Source: Symbiodinium natans
Taxonomy: Eukaryota > Sar > Dinophyceae > Suessiales > Symbiodiniaceae
Assembly (NCBI GenBank): GCA_905221605.1
Contig: CAJNDS010002690.1
Coordinates: 120,001-184,000, forward strand
Length of the DNA stretch: 64,000 nt
Direction of reading: 5' to 3'
In this document: in pieces, positions 39,402 through 50,125 of the stretch
How the letters are laid out: every line of letters begins with the position of its first letter
Numbering within the stretch: the stretch's first letter is position 1
Program-made: the position numbers and the translations under genes
The notes under the pieces: generated by a model
What the model saw: the letters and a program-made list of their open reading frames with translations, nothing else
What the model was told of the DNA's origin: nothing
Database searches by the model: none

Positions 39402-39479
39402 GTTTGGTGTTGGCGCGCGCGCGCGAGAGGGTAAGGCTTAGGGTTTAGGGTTTGGGGTTTAGGGTTCAGGGTTTCGGCT

Positions 39480-39705
39480 TTTTTGTTTTTTTTAGGGTTT
39501 TTCGGGTTTTTAGGGTTTGTAGGGTTTTTCGGGTTTGCAGGGTGTTTCGGGTTTATTAGGGTTTTTCAGGTTTTTAGGGCTTTTAGGGTTTTTCGGGTTT
39601 TTTGGGTTTTTAGGGTTTTTCGTCTTGTTGGGGTTTTCAGGGTTTTTAGGGGTTTTAGGGTTTTTAGGGTTTTTGGGTTTTTTGGGGTTTTTGGGGTTTA
39701 GGGTT
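39480..39705. repeat. GGGTTTTT(C/A) array
   Basis: T-enriched derivative of TTTAGGG. The Phe/Gly/Leu reading frames over it are artefacts. Confidence 0.92.
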
Positions 39706-40075
39706 CCGCTTGATAGATTCCGAACATGGCCCTTTCTACTAAGAATCTTCAAAACAGGGTTCCCAACTCCCAAGGGTACAACCTTAAGGGTCCCAGGTAC
39801 AACCCAGAAGAGGTTTGGGGTTTGGGCCCGGATCGGGGTTTGGGCGCTTTAGGTTGGGGGGGGTGGGGGGAGGGGAAGGGCCAGACCTGAGACTCTTAGC
39901 CTTGGAACTTTCCGAAACCTTAAAACCCAAACCCCTCACAACTCTCCCCCCCTTATGGCCTGGACCCAAAGTCACAAAGGCCCAAAAAAGCCAAAAGCCT
40001 CCCAAACCCTAAAACCCCGAACCCTGTTTGAACCCCCGAATGGCTAAAGCCCTAAAGCCCGAAGTCCTCTTCAAG

Positions 40076-40138
40076 CCAGCGGATTTAAGATTCCCGGATC
40101 TTCGACAGCAGCTTATGAAGGCATCCCGCAGCCCGACA
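40076..40138 (+). CDS. candidate micro-exon (PADLRFPDLRQQLMKASRSP)
   Basis: It starts after CTCTTCAAG. Either GT at 40145 (after an in-frame TAA) or a GC donor at 40140 ends it. A TIR element starts about ten bases further on. Confidence 0.45.
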
Positions 40139-40148
40139 TGCTAAGTAG

Positions 40149-40263
40149 CTAGGATGCCCAGTAGTACCCTTATTCCCTTTTGCGGGGGCTTCGGTTCCCT
40201 TATAAACCCCTTTAAGCAAAAAAGGGCACCCTGTTTAAAGCCTAGGTTACTGGGCAGCCTAGG
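40149..40263. mobile_element. TIR element, family B
   Basis: Ends CTAGGATGCCCAGTAG and TTACTGGGCAGCCTAGG are perfect inverted copies over about 15 bases. Interior matches 13731-13853. Confidence 0.85.
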
Positions 40264-40496
40264 TAAGTGATCTCTTTTCCATGACTTGCGGCATTCTTTC
40301 TCAAGTCGGCGGCTCCTGAGCCCCTTAGCCCGAAGCCCTGTAATTTGGGTTTGGGGTCAAGGGCTAAGGGTTCAACGCTAATTGTGCCCCAAAACATGAG
40401 TACTTTCCTACAGGGGGTACCCAGTATATAAGGCGGCACCCTTGCAAAAGGGATCGCAGAGAGAAATGCCCTTATTGCCCGGTGTGTACACCCCAG

Positions 40497-40542
40497 GAGA
40501 ACCTGAATGAGAAGTGCGGCAGTGCCTCGGGCAGCTTTCAAA
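40497..40542 (+). CDS. candidate micro-exon (ENLNEKCGSASGSFQ)
   Basis: It lies between TACACCCCAG and a GC donor (A|GCTTGT). Confidence 0.4.
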
Positions 40543-40867
40543 GCTTGTTTGTTTTTTGGTTTTTGGAGTTGGGGGTTCTCGGTTTTTGGGCGCGTCGAGG
40601 GTTTCAAGTTTCGGGTCTGGGGTTGGTTTAGGGTGTAGGGTTTGGAACTTAGGGGTTTAGAGGCTTAGGGGCTTAGGTTCTTAGTGGGGTTTATACGGCT
40701 TCGGCTCTGGCGGTTTGGGTTCCCTGAACCATATAAGCCTTGAATCTCTGAACCAGCCTGGGTCCTAAGGTCCTACCCTATAGAGCCCAATCCCCAGTCG
40801 TGTTTGTTTCCGTCCTTTGGGTCAAAAAACCCTTGAGGCATTTCTGTGGCATGTCCTTCTTGAGCCT

Positions 40868-41116
40868 TGGACACCCTAAAACGTAAACCCTAAATTCTAA
40901 ACCCAAACCCTAACCCCTAAACCCTAAATCCTAAACCCAAAACCCTAGACCCTAAACCCTAAACCCTAAGCCCTAAACCCTAAACCCGAACCCCTAAACC
41001 CTAAACCCTGAACCCTGAACCCTGAACCCTGAACCCTGACCCTAAACCCTAAACCCTGAACCCTTAACCCTAAACCCCAAACCCCAAACCCTAAACCCTA
41101 AACCCTAAACCCTAAA
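40868..41116 (-). repeat. (CCCTAAA)n array
   Basis: About 34 units, many variants. Confidence 0.94.
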
Positions 41117-41139
41117 CACCACCCAAGCCCTGTCCTCAG

Positions 41140-41186
41140 CCGGCCTGTGGGAGAGCCTCGGCCTGGAGATGTTTCTGGGCAGCACT
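41140..41186 (+). CDS. candidate micro-exon (GLWESLGLEMFLGST)
   Basis: It starts after TGTCCTCAG and ends at ACT|GTTTTG. C-rich array upstream, long G/T-rich repeat downstream. Confidence 0.5.
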
Positions 41187-41199
41187 GTTTTGGTTTTCT

Positions 41200-42020
41200 A
41201 ACTTGTGTTTTTTTTTGAAGGTTTTTTGGGGGGCTGTAGGGCTTTTAGGTTTTTTTTTCAGGGTTTGTTTTTTAAGGTTCTTCTGTTTTTTCAAAGTGTT
41301 TTGGGGCTGTAGGGCTTTTCGGGTTTTAGGGTTTGTTTTTGAGGTGTTTGGGTTTTTGAGGGCTTTTAGGGCCTTGGGGGGGGGGGGGGGGGTTGGGGTT
41401 TCAGGGTTTTTGGGGTTTTAGGCTTTTTTTGGCTTTCGGCGTTTTGGGGTTTTAGGGTTTCAGGGTTGTTGGGTTTGGGGTGTTTTGGGGCTTTAGGGGT
41501 TTTAGGGTTTTGGGGATTTAGGGTTTTTAAGGCTTTATGTTTTTGGGATTTGGGGTTTTAGGATTTTAGGGTATGGGGGTTCTAGGGTTTATAGGTTTTA
41601 GGTTTGGGGGGTTTTCGGGTGTTAAGGTTTTAGGGTTTAGGGGTTGTCGGGTTTTGGGGTTGTAGGGTTTCAGGGTTTCAGGGTTTCAGGGTTTCAGGGT
41701 TTCAGGGTTTCAGGGTTTCAGGGTTTAGGGGTTCAGGGGTTTGGGGGTTTTGGGGGGTTGTTGTGGGGGGTCTTGGTTTTGGGCTTTTTTGGGTGCTGGG
41801 GTCTTAGTTTTGTGTTGAAAGTTTTAGGGTTCAGGGTTTTAGGGCTTTAGAGTTTCAGGGTTTTGGGGTTCTAGGGTTTTGGGGTTCTGGGCCTGTAGGG
41901 TTGTAGGGTTTCAGCGTTTAGGGTTTAGGGTTTGGGAATGTTTTGCTTTGCGCATTTTGCGGATTTAGAGTTTTGAGGGCTTTGTTGGCTTTAGGGTTTT
42001 TAGGGTTTTGGGATGTTTTG
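41200..42020. repeat. G/T-rich degenerate telomere-like repeat
   Basis: Continuous GGGTTTTAGGG, GGGTTTCAG and related units. No gene. Confidence 0.9.
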
Positions 42021-42077
42021 GGGGTTTTGGAGTTCAGGGTACTAAGAGACCATGCAACTACCCTGAGAAGAGTGCAG

Positions 42078-42131
42078 GGACGGTGCCCTTAAGAACTTCA
42101 TGTTCACTGACAACTTCCCGAAGCCTTCAAA
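42078..42131 (+). CDS. candidate micro-exon (DGALKNFMFTDNFPKPSK)
   Basis: It lies between AGAGTGCAG and a GC donor (AAA|GCCCTAAAC) that coincides with the first C-rich telomere unit. Confidence 0.45.
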
Positions 42132-42139
42132 GCCCTAAA

Positions 42140-42508
42140 CTCTTAAGCCCTAAACCCTAAACCTTAAACCCCAAACCCCAAACCCTAAACCCTCAACCCC
42201 TAAACCCCTAAACCCCTAAACCCCTAACCCCAAACCCCAAACCCCAAACCCCAAACCCCAAACCCCAAACCCTAAACCCCAAACCCTAAGCCCTAAACCC
42301 TAAACCCCTGAACCCCTAAACCCCTAAACCCCTAAACACCCCTAAACACCCATGAACACCCCTAAACCCCTAAACCCCCTAAACCCCAAAACCCAAAACC
42401 CTGAACCTTAAACCCTAAACCCTCAACCCTAAACCCTAAACCCGAAACCCTAAACCCTAAACCCTAAACCCTAAACCCTAGACCCTAGACCCTAAACCCT
42501 AACCCCTA
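42140..42508 (-). repeat. CCCTAAA/CCCCTAAA array
   Basis: Mixed C-rich units end in a poly-C and A tract (42509-42560). Confidence 0.95.
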
Positions 42509-42588
42509 CCCCCCCCCCCCCCCCCCCCAAAAAAAACTCAAGAAAAAACAAACAAACAAACAAGAGTCCCACTCTGTGACCGAGGCAG

Positions 42589-42636
42589 GAGTTCCCAAGC
42601 GCAAAGGACGACGCTCGCCTCCGTGGAGCTCAGGGC
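42589..42636 (+). CDS. candidate micro-exon (EFPSAKDDARLRGAQG)
   Basis: Sixteen codons, phase 0-0, between CGAGGCAG and GGC|GTTTGGGG. Confidence 0.5.
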
Positions 42637-42700
42637 GTTTGGGGTTTAGGGTTTGGGGTTTGGGGTTAGGGGTTCATTGGCTGATAGGGCGCCGATCAAG

Positions 42701-42728
42701 GGCTCCACCTTCCGCGTGGGCACGTCGG
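42701..42728 (+). CDS. candidate micro-exon (GSTFRVGTS)
   Basis: It lies between GATCAAG and G|GTCCCT. Very short. Confidence 0.35.
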
Positions 42729-42879
42729 GTCCCTTTTGAACAATTTCCCCAAAGACAAGGCTGGCGTTCTGAGCCCCTAGCTTGCGCACCACTTCAGCTG
42801 GAAGAAATAATTTAGGGGATTAGGGTTTCGGGTGCAGGGTCTTTAAGGTTTTGGTTCCAGGGCTCATCCGAGCCCTAGG

Positions 42880-42952
42880 GACCCTAAACCCTAAACCCTA
42901 AACCCTAAACCCTAAACCTTAAACCCTAAACCCTAAACCCTAAACCCTAAAA
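42880..42952 (-). repeat. (CCCTAAA)n array
   Basis: Ten units. Confidence 0.96.
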
Positions 42953-43157
42953 GGGCCACGGCATCCGAGCTTTCAGGGTGCAAATCCTCGACCCCGAACC
43001 TTCGGCCAAAATTGTAACCATCCTTGGCTTTCTTCTGGCTGGCTCTTAGGACTTGAGCCTTTTGGGTTTTTTCGAGAAACTACAAGAAGGAGCCTAGAAG
43101 TTATATAAACTTTGTGGAGGGGTTCAGAAGTCAGGCAAGCAACTGTAGCGTGCTGAG

Positions 43158-43211
43158 GAGACGCACCCGCCGGAAACCCCCACGGCCACAGCCATGGGAG
43201 AGGAGCCCTGA
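43158..43211 (+). CDS. candidate terminal exon (ETHPPETPTATAMGEEP, stop)
   Basis: After GTGCTGAG, 17 codons end in TGA. The unique tail to about 43450 could be 3' untranslated sequence. Confidence 0.4.
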   Translation, partial: ETHPPETPTATAMGEEP

Positions 43212-43459
43212 CGTCGAGTCAAGCGTTTTGTTTGGCCTTTTTGCAGTTTCGTTTGCTGAGGGTGACCCTAAACACTGACTTTTAAGAATTTTACCCTGTT
43301 CGGTTTCAGAATGTCTCAGTTGCTACTTTTCAAGCAGGCCGCTGCACTTTGGCTTGCAGTTTTTAAGTTTCACATGACGTAGGGGGTGAGTGTATGCACG
43401 TTCCCTTGCAAATGCTGGATAGACATGGGCGCATGTATGAATACCCCTACTTATCACCC

Positions 43460-43642
43460 TAAACCCTGAACTAAACCCTAAACCCTAAACCCTAAACCCT
43501 AAACCCTAAACCCTAAACCCTTAAACCCTAAACCCTAAACCCTAAACCCTAAACCCTAAACCCTAAACCCTAAACCCTAAACCCTAAACCCTAAACCCTA
43601 AACCCTAAACCTAAACCCCAAACCCTAAACCCTAAACCCCTA
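43460..43642 (-). repeat. (CCCTAAA)n array
   Basis: About 25 units. Confidence 0.97.
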
Positions 43643-43705
43643 ATTGCTTACTTTTACATCCACAATAGGGATCTATGGATGCCACACCCTAAGACCCGCG
43701 ACCAG

Positions 43706-43735
43706 GGCGCGAGGGCAAGACATGACTCTTTGCAG
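43706..43735 (+). CDS. candidate micro-exon (ARGQDMTLC)
   Basis: Thirty bases lie between GCGACCAG and a consensus-like CAG|GTAAAA donor, followed at 43753 by a pure TTTAGGG array. Confidence 0.4.
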
Positions 43736-43752
43736 GTAAAAGATTCAGACAG

Positions 43753-43882
43753 GTTTAGGGTTTAGGGTTTAGGGTTTAGGGTTTAGGGTTTAGGGTTTAG
43801 GGTTTAGGGTTTAGGGTTTAGGGTTTAGGGTTTAGGGTTTAGGGTTTAGGGTTTAGGGTTTAGGGTTTAGGGTTTAGGGTTT
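43753..43882 (+). repeat. (TTTAGGG)n array
   Basis: Eighteen perfect units. Confidence 0.98.
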
Positions 43883-43924
43883 GGGATCTAGGGTTCAGGG
43901 TTTAGGGCTTAGGGTTTTGGGTTT

Positions 43925-44029
43925 ACTTGGGATGTTCCCCCTCATACGAACAGTCCTTAAGGAGAGATTGTGCTAGGGGGTACTAGAATCCCTATCAAGG
44001 GCTGTTAGTATTTGGGGGAACATCCCAAT
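43925..44029. mobile_element. TIR element, GGGATGTTCCCCC family
   Basis: ACTTGGGATGTTCCCCC and GGGGGAACATCCCAAT are inverted ends of a 105-bp unit. Confidence 0.82.
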
Positions 44030-44236
44030 ATTCAACCCCACCTGGCCCCAAAGACAATCTCGCCACACGCAGACACCCCTAGAACTGAAAGCGTGCGCTT
44101 TTTGGGGGCTAATGAACTCATCAACGAAGTTTTAGGTGGCCCCGGCTACTTCTTCGTGGGTGGGGGTCCCTAAGCCCTAAACCCTAAACCCTAAACCCTG
44201 AAACTCACACGTGGGCTCCAAAGCCTCAACCAGTAT

Positions 44237-44237
<1 letters not shown>

Positions 44238-44277
<40 letters not shown>
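44238..44277. repeat. poly-C tract
   Basis: About 40 consecutive C, continuing into CCCAAACCCTGAG. Confidence 0.97.
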
Positions 44278-44279
<2 letters not shown>

Positions 44280-44497
44280 ACCCTGAGTCCGAAATCCTTA
44301 AGCCCCTCCCCGCTAAACCCTAAACCCTTCGGCACCCTAAACCCTAAACCTTAAACCCTAAACTCCGAACCCCACACCCTAAACCCTAAACCCCAAACCC
44401 TAAACCCTAAACCCTAAACCCTGAACCCTAAACCCTAAACCCTAAACCCTAGACCCTGAAGCCTTTCAGGGACCAACCTAGCTTCTCGCCCGTAGCT

Positions 44498-44533
44498 TCG
44501 GAGGAGACTCCCGAAGAGACCGCGCGACCCTGA
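44498..44533 (+). CDS. candidate terminal exon (SEETPEETARP, stop)
   Basis: It follows TTCTCGCCCGTAG. Composition resembles the candidate terminal exon at 43158. Confidence 0.3.
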   Translation, partial: SEETPEETARP

Positions 44534-45070
44534 GCTTCCATGAGGGTTTATGGTTTAGGGTTTGGGGTTTAGGGTATGGGGTTTAGGGTTTAGGGTTTAG
44601 GGTTTAGAGTTTAGGATTTAGGGTTTAGGGATTAGGGTTTGGGGGTTTAGGGTTCTGGGTTTGGGGGTTTGGGTTTAGGGTTGCGTTCCTCTTTCAGGTG
44701 CCCTGGATATAGGGCTGCGAATCCCCCAGCGGACCATCATCTCCAGAACTGCCATTGTGATGGGGTCCAGGGTTCAACGCTTATGCTAGTTAGGGCTTAG
44801 GGCGGCAGAGGTTTAGGCGTATTGGCCAGAGGGTTAAACGGTTCAGGGGTTGAGGGTTTCAGAGTTTAGGCGTTGCAAGTAAAAAGGGTGTTAGGGTTCA
44901 GAATTCAGGAGTTTAGGGTTTGCCCGGTGCGGGTGTGAGGCTTTAGGATTCAGGGGTTAGGGGTTCAGGGTAAGTAAGACTCAAACCTCGAGACTGTGAG
45001 CTGAGCCTTAAACCTCACACCCGAGGCCCTTAAACTCCCCAACTTTTGAAAACAAAGACTCTGAACTCTC

Positions 45071-45236
45071 GGTAGCCCGGTGGTACCCTTTCCCGGTTTT
45101 TGGTTCAAGGTTCCCAAATAAAGTGCCCACCCCGGGCCCCCCCCCCCCCGCCCCAAAAAAAAAAAAAAAAAAGAACAAATTAAAAAAACCAAATGCGCCC
45201 TTGCTACAAAAAAATGGTTACTCGGCTACCAAGTCC
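45071..45236. mobile_element. TIR element, GGTAGCCC-GTGGTACC family
   Basis: GGTAGCCCGGTGGTACCCTTT is matched by inverted GGTTACTCGGCTACCAAG at the right end. Interior holds poly-C/poly-A. Relatives: 50126-50236 and 57667-57840. Confidence 0.7.
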
Positions 45237-45448
45237 CAGGCCCTGAGGTCCCGAAGCCCCCCTGGTCATGGTCCCTGGTTCTTAGTAGGGACTGAGGGAA
45301 TGAAGGCCCTTAAACCCTAAATCCCAAACCCTAAACCCTAAACCGCCTATATTTACCCTTTAAAGGGATTATATAGGGCCCTATTTCCCGCAATCCCAAC
45401 TAAGAACCAGCCAGAAGCCCAAACCCCTCAACCCCAGAAAATCCTGAG

Positions 45449-45508
45449 GTGACCAGCGCTTTGCAGCAGCAGGACAGTGCCTGGCCACGCGATCCTGCGC
45501 TGCTGCAG
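45449..45508 (+). CDS. candidate micro-exon (VTSALQQQDSAWPRDPALLQ)
   Basis: Twenty codons, phase 0-0, between AATCCTGAG and a GC donor (CAG|GCCCAA). Confidence 0.45.
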
Positions 45509-45689
45509 GCCCAAGCCCTAAGCCCTGAACCCGCAAACAACCCTGGGACCCTCAAGCCTCAAGCCTCAACCCGAAACCCTAAACCCTAAACCCTAAACCC
45601 TGAGCCCTAAACCCTAAACCCTAAACCCTAAACCCTAAACCCTAAATACAAACCTACAAGCGTACGAGCTGCCTTGACATCCCTGGCAG

Positions 45690-45752
45690 GTTCGCAACCT
45701 GGACCTCGTGACTCGGTTGCATGTCGAGCCCGTGCCAGACATCTCACTATGA
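45690..45752 (+). CDS. candidate terminal exon (VRNLDLVTRLHVEPVPDISL, stop)
   Basis: After CCTGGCAG, 20 codons end in TGA at 45750. Globular composition. A GA-type donor at the same point would make it internal. Confidence 0.4.
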   Translation, partial: VRNLDLVTRLHVEPVPDISL

Positions 45753-45819
45753 ATGTTTCGGGTTTAGGGTTTTAGGGTTTAGGGTTTAGGGTACCTGAGA
45801 ACCCCAAATCCCGAATCCC

Positions 45820-46230
45820 TACCCCCTAACCCCCTGACCCCCTAACCCCCTAACCCCCTAACCCCCTAACCCCCTAACCCCCTAACCCCCTAACCCCCTA
45901 ACCCCAACCCCCTAACCCCCTAACCCCTTTAACCCCTAACCCCTAACCCCCTAACCCCCTTAACCCTAAACCCCTAACCCCAACCCCCTAACCCCCTAAA
46001 ACCCCTCCCCCTAACCCCTAACCCCCTAACCCCCAAACCCATAACCCCCTAGCCCCCTAAACCCCCTAACCCCTAACCCCTAACCCCCTAACCCCCCCCC
46101 TAACCCCCTAACCCCCTAACCCCCTACCCCCCTAACCCCCTAACCCCCTAACCCCCTAACCCCCTAACCCCCTAACCCCCTAACCCCCTAACCCCCTAAC
46201 CCCCTAACCCCCTAACCCCCTAACCCCCAA
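45820..46230 (-). repeat. (CCCCCTAA)n variant array
   Basis: About 50 units of CCCCCTAA or CCCCTAA, a C-expanded relative of CCCTAAA found as a large block only here. Confidence 0.97.
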
Positions 46231-46670
46231 AATCTCAAGTGCCAGGGGTCATGGTTTGGCCTTCATGAGTCTTTTTGGGTTAGGTTTTGGCTCTGGGTCT
46301 GGGGTTTAGGGTTTCGTTAAGGAGGTTCCGGATAAAGTTCGTTGCGGAGTTGTGCAAGTAGGGTGTAGACTTTGGGAGCGAATTTGGTCGAAGCACTAAG
46401 CCCTTAAAAACCCCAAACGAGAATCGTGCAGCGAATTCTAGCCTTTTTGTGGGCGGTAGTCTGTTCGGAGCCAGTGGCGATCTTTCTGACCCTAAACCCT
46501 CAACCTTAAACCCCAAACCCATGGTGCAGTAGGTTAAGCTGCGTCTAGATGTCGACTCTGGCGGAACCCTAAGCCCCACAGAACCCTATGTCCCCAAACC
46601 CTGCAGCCCTCTAAATCTAAGTGGCCCGAACCCTAGAACCCTAAACCCTAAACCCAAAACAACCCTGCAA
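46231..46670. other. unique DNA without recognised gene
   Basis: A 99-codon minus-strand frame (46280-46579) crosses telomere-like fragments and has no domain support. Confidence 0.4.
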
Positions 46671-46674
46671 TAGT

Positions 46675-46766
46675 GGATCCGAAGTAATTATGGGCCCTTA
46701 ATCTGGGCCCCCTGTTATATACCCGCTATATACACTACACATAGTAAGGGCCCATACTTCGGATCC
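46675..46766. mobile_element. TIR element, GGATCCGAAGTA family
   Basis: GGATCCGAAGTAATTATGGG and CCCATACTTCGGATCC are inverted ends of a 92-bp unit. Half copy at 62732-62755. Confidence 0.8.
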
Positions 46767-46849
46767 CTTGAAATCCGTTTAAACAAAAATAAATGGCCAT
46801 ACTTATAAGGGCCCATGGTTCCATCAACCCCCCCCCCCCCCTCCCTTGA

Positions 46850-46978
46850 AAAAACCCTAAGCCCTAAACCCTAAGCCCTAAGCCCTAAGCCCTAAACCCT
46901 AAACCCTAAACCCTAAACCCTAAACCCTAAACCCTAAACCCTAAACCCTAAACCCTAAACCCTAAACCCTAAACCCTA
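46850..46978 (-). repeat. (CCCTAAA)n array
   Basis: Eighteen units. Confidence 0.97.
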
Positions 46979-47021
46979 GCCATGTGCCGTGTCCTCCCTT
47001 CACAAACCCCTTTGACCCGAG

Positions 47022-47062
47022 GCCCGCCAGATCCGCCGCTTCGGCCGCTTCGGGGGCTTCTC
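47022..47062 (+). CDS. candidate micro-exon (ARQIRRFGRFGGFS)
   Basis: It lies between TTGACCCGAG and TC|GTAGTG. C-rich array upstream and G-rich repeats from 47080. Confidence 0.4.
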
Positions 47063-47287
47063 GTAGTGAAAGAGGCGCCCTTAGGGTTTAGGGTTCAGGG
47101 TTTAGGGTTTAGGGTTTAGGGTTTCGGGTTTAGGGTTTAGGGTTTAGGGTTTAGGGTTTGGATTAGAGGTGACGGGCTGAATGAGCACTCTGTACTAAGC
47201 TGCAGGGAACGAGGGCCCAAGGTACTGTTTTCCTGCGAGGCAGCCCCTTACGCGATATGCAGCTTGTAATAGTAGCTGAATGAGATC

Positions 47288-47380
47288 TGAATGAGTACAC
47301 TTTACACTTTTTGGGATACTATAATCCCCGATCGAACTGCAAGTGTACACTTCTTGGAGGCTTATGAACTCAGCAGCTAA
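47288..47380. mobile_element. TIR element, GAGTACACTTTACACTT family
   Basis: TGAATGAGTACACTTTACAC and AAGTGTACACTT...TATGAACTCA ends are inverted. Copy at 61990-62085. Confidence 0.75.
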
Positions 47381-48050
47381 GAGCCGAAGGTCTCGGAGTC
47401 CCTCAGGTTCAAGACCCGAAGCCCTAAAGGGTTTAGGGTTTAGGGTTTGGGGTTTAGGGTTTAGGGTTTAGGGTCTAAACAGTCTAAACTCTAACAGGAT
47501 GGACTGCTGTAGCGTATTTGTTGACATGCTACAACTCTCAACCCCCAAGTTCTCACGACGGGGACATGTCAGAGGTTTTGTTTTATGGGGTTTCGTCTGG
47601 GACTTGCCCTGCGCACCCCTAAGACAGGCGACTGTCGCCCCGAAAGTAGCCTAAACAGTATCAGGGTTTCGGGTTTAGGGTTTCGGGCCTTGGAGGGTAG
47701 GGTTCCGGCTGATCCTCTTTCCCTCAACCAGAAAAAGTCTTTAACCCTTTACCCCCTGTTCCCCAACCCTAAGCCCTGAGTCATGCTCCTGAATCCCTGC
47801 ACTTCCTTGATCTGCGGGCCAGCCATTTTTCGAAGGCAGTGGTGGTGACAATGAGCAGGGTGCTTGAGTCTGCTAAGGGGGTAGGCTACAGCACGTGCTT
47901 GTCTATAGAGATGAGGAGAGGTGAAAAGGCTGTTGTCTTCCCTGTCGGGTCTCACCGCAGCACGCGTTCCAGAGCAGCAGGAGCAGAAAGCATCGCTTTC
48001 TCGGGTCCAATCCCTTGCCAACCCCTGAAATGTTGAGTCCCTGCTGAGAC
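47381..48050. other. unique DNA with short telomere blocks
   Basis: A minus-strand frame at 47749-48210 and a plus frame at 47839-48036 have no domain or splice support. Confidence 0.4.
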
Positions 48051-48182
48051 AAAGGGAAGGAAAGTGAAGGAACGGAGGGGAAAGTGAAGGAACGAAAAGG
48101 AAAGGAAAGGAAAGGAAAGGACAGGAAAGGACAGGAAAGGAAAGGAAAGGACGGGAAAGGACAGGAAAGGAAGGAAAGGACC
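48050..48182. repeat. GGAAA purine microsatellite
   Basis: AAAGG/ACAGG units. Ser/Phe/Pro frames on the minus strand are artefacts. Confidence 0.95.
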
Positions 48183-48551
48183 CGTTTCTTTTAAGCCCAA
48201 TAAACCGCAATCATGCCCTGATACCCCTAGAAGCCTAAACTCTCCTCAGAGGGTTTCGGGTTCAGTGGGTAGTTGGTTTAGGGTTTAGGGTTTTTAGGCC
48301 TTTACGGTTTAGGGTTTAGGGTTTCGGGGTTGGGGTTGGTGTGGGACTCTTGGGCTTAGGGTTTCGGGAGGGCTTGTGGATCGATTTCGGTTCAGAAAGA
48401 ACCTGAGACGCCATGCCCGAAACCTGATCCTCAAGGGCCTTACCTCGGACCCTTCTTGTTGTAACCTTCTACTATTTGCTTACGAACCCTCCCCCCCCCA
48501 CACAAAAGATAGAAAATATTCCTCCTTATAAGTGCAATGCACGGGTTATTA

Positions 48552-48596
48552 TTGTATATATATATATATGTATATATATATATGTATATATATATG

Positions 48597-48627
<31 letters not shown>

Positions 48628-48632
48628 GTTGT
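48552..48632. repeat. TATATATG microsatellite
   Basis: Same type as 632-803. Confidence 0.95.
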
Positions 48633-49109
48633 TGTTTTTTGGGGGTTCTTAAACACATAGTACCCTTGGGTTTGGGGGACCCTTGTTATGTAGATCCCCT
48701 ATAAGGCAATATGGGGGGGGCCAAAGTAGGAGTGGGACCCTTCTTGAAGATCCCCTAAAGCAACATAAGGTTTCGGGTTCAGGGTTCAGGGTTCAGGGTT
48801 TAGGGTTTAGGGTTCGTGGGGCAAGAAGTATAAGTGAACCTTGTAAGGGGTACAGTCCTAGGGGTTTCACGTTTGGATCCCTTGCTTTTCCTTAGCTGCA
48901 TGCCTTGAAATCCCAAAGCTAGGGACAGGGCCTCCCAAAACCCTAAACCCAAACCCTTAACCCCAAGCCCTAAACCCTAAAGCCCTAAACCCTAAAGCCC
49001 TAAACCCCAAACCCTAAACCCTAAACAGCAGCTTTGCACATGAGCTGCTGTGCTGTCCCCTGTTGGCTCCACGCAATTCTTCGGGTGAAGAGCCAGTTTT
49101 GCGGCCCAG

Positions 49110-49148
49110 CAATGGCGGAGGCTGCGGCGGCCGACGACAAGGACCGGA
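49110..49148 (+). CDS. candidate micro-exon (MAEAAAADDKDR)
   Basis: It lies between GCGGCCCAG and a GC donor. The ATG close to the start could be a translation start. Confidence 0.4.
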
Positions 49149-49264
49149 GCCCTACACCCTAAACCCTTTACCCTTTAAACCCTATACCCTAAACCCTAAA
49201 CCCTAAACCCTAAACCCTAAACCCTAAACCCTGCCTGTGAATGCCGAACGGTTGCATGGGCATG

Positions 49265-49852
49265 GTAGCCCAGTGGTACCCTTTCCTTTTGGGGGTTTAG
49301 GGTTTAGGGTTTAGGGTTTAGGGTTTAGGGTTTAGGGTTTAGGGTTTAGGGTAGCCCAGTGGTACCATTTTGCCCATCTTTTGTTTCTAGGGAACCTAGA
49401 AACAAAAGATGGGCAAAATGGTACCACTGGGCTACCCTAAACCCTAAACCTCTCTTTCATATATAATTTAAATGTTAAGGAGTTACTGGGCAAGGTCGCC
49501 GTTTTACTGGGCAAGGTCGATTTTGGTCAAAACAGCGACCTTGCCCAGTAAAACGGCGACCTTGCCCAGTAAAACGGCGACCTTCGGGGTCCAAGGTCGC
49601 ATTTTTACTGGGCAGGGGCGGAAGGTCGCCGTTTTACTGGGCAAGGTCGCCGTTTTACTGGGCAAGGTCGCCGTTTTACTGGGCAAGGTCGATTTTTTTG
49701 ACCGAACTGACCTTGCCCAGTAAAACGGCGACCTTGCCCAGTAAAACGGCGACCTTGCCCAGTAACTCCTTAGCATTTAAATTATATATGAAAGAGAGGT
49801 TTAGGGTTTAGGGTAGCCCAGTGGTACCATTTTGCCCATCTTTTGTTTCTAG
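49265..49852. repeat. nested inverted-repeat complex
   Basis: GTAGCCCAGTGGTACC occurs at 49265 and 49351 on either side of a TTTAGGG array. 49351-49435 is an 85-bp perfect-looking palindrome. 49449-49799 is a larger inverted repeat made of 22-bp ACTGGGCAAGGTCGCCGTTT units. A third copy of the palindrome arm lies at 49813-49852. Confidence 0.92.
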
Positions 49853-50043
49853 GTTCCCTTATAGCCAACCCCAAAAAGGGTACCCTAAGCAACCAAGTGG
49901 TTTACGGGGAGGTTCCGTTTAGGCTTTGGGGGTTGGATGAGTTTTTAGCGGCTTCGTTGGGGCTTGGTGTGGACGCTTGTAGGTAGCACTATGACGAGAG
50001 GAGGGTTGTATGTCTGTGTCTATGTAGGTTACCCTTTTGCCAG

Positions 50044-50089
50044 GACAAGGAGAAAGAGAAAGCCGCGGGGGAAGATGGCCACAAGCTCA
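50044..50089 (+). CDS. candidate micro-exon (DKEKEKAAGEDGHKL)
   Basis: It lies between TTTGCCAG and A|GTTTCC. Highly charged. Confidence 0.5.
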
Positions 50090-50125
50090 GTTTCCCTGGA
50101 CTGTTTGTGTTCGTGCCCTCTATAC

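Noticed and set aside
41203-41850. Gly/Phe/Val frames
   Set aside because: They arise from G/T-rich degenerate repeats.
47749-48210. 153-codon minus-strand frame rich in Ser, Phe and Pro
   Set aside because: It is largely a translation of the GGAAA microsatellite at 48050-48182.
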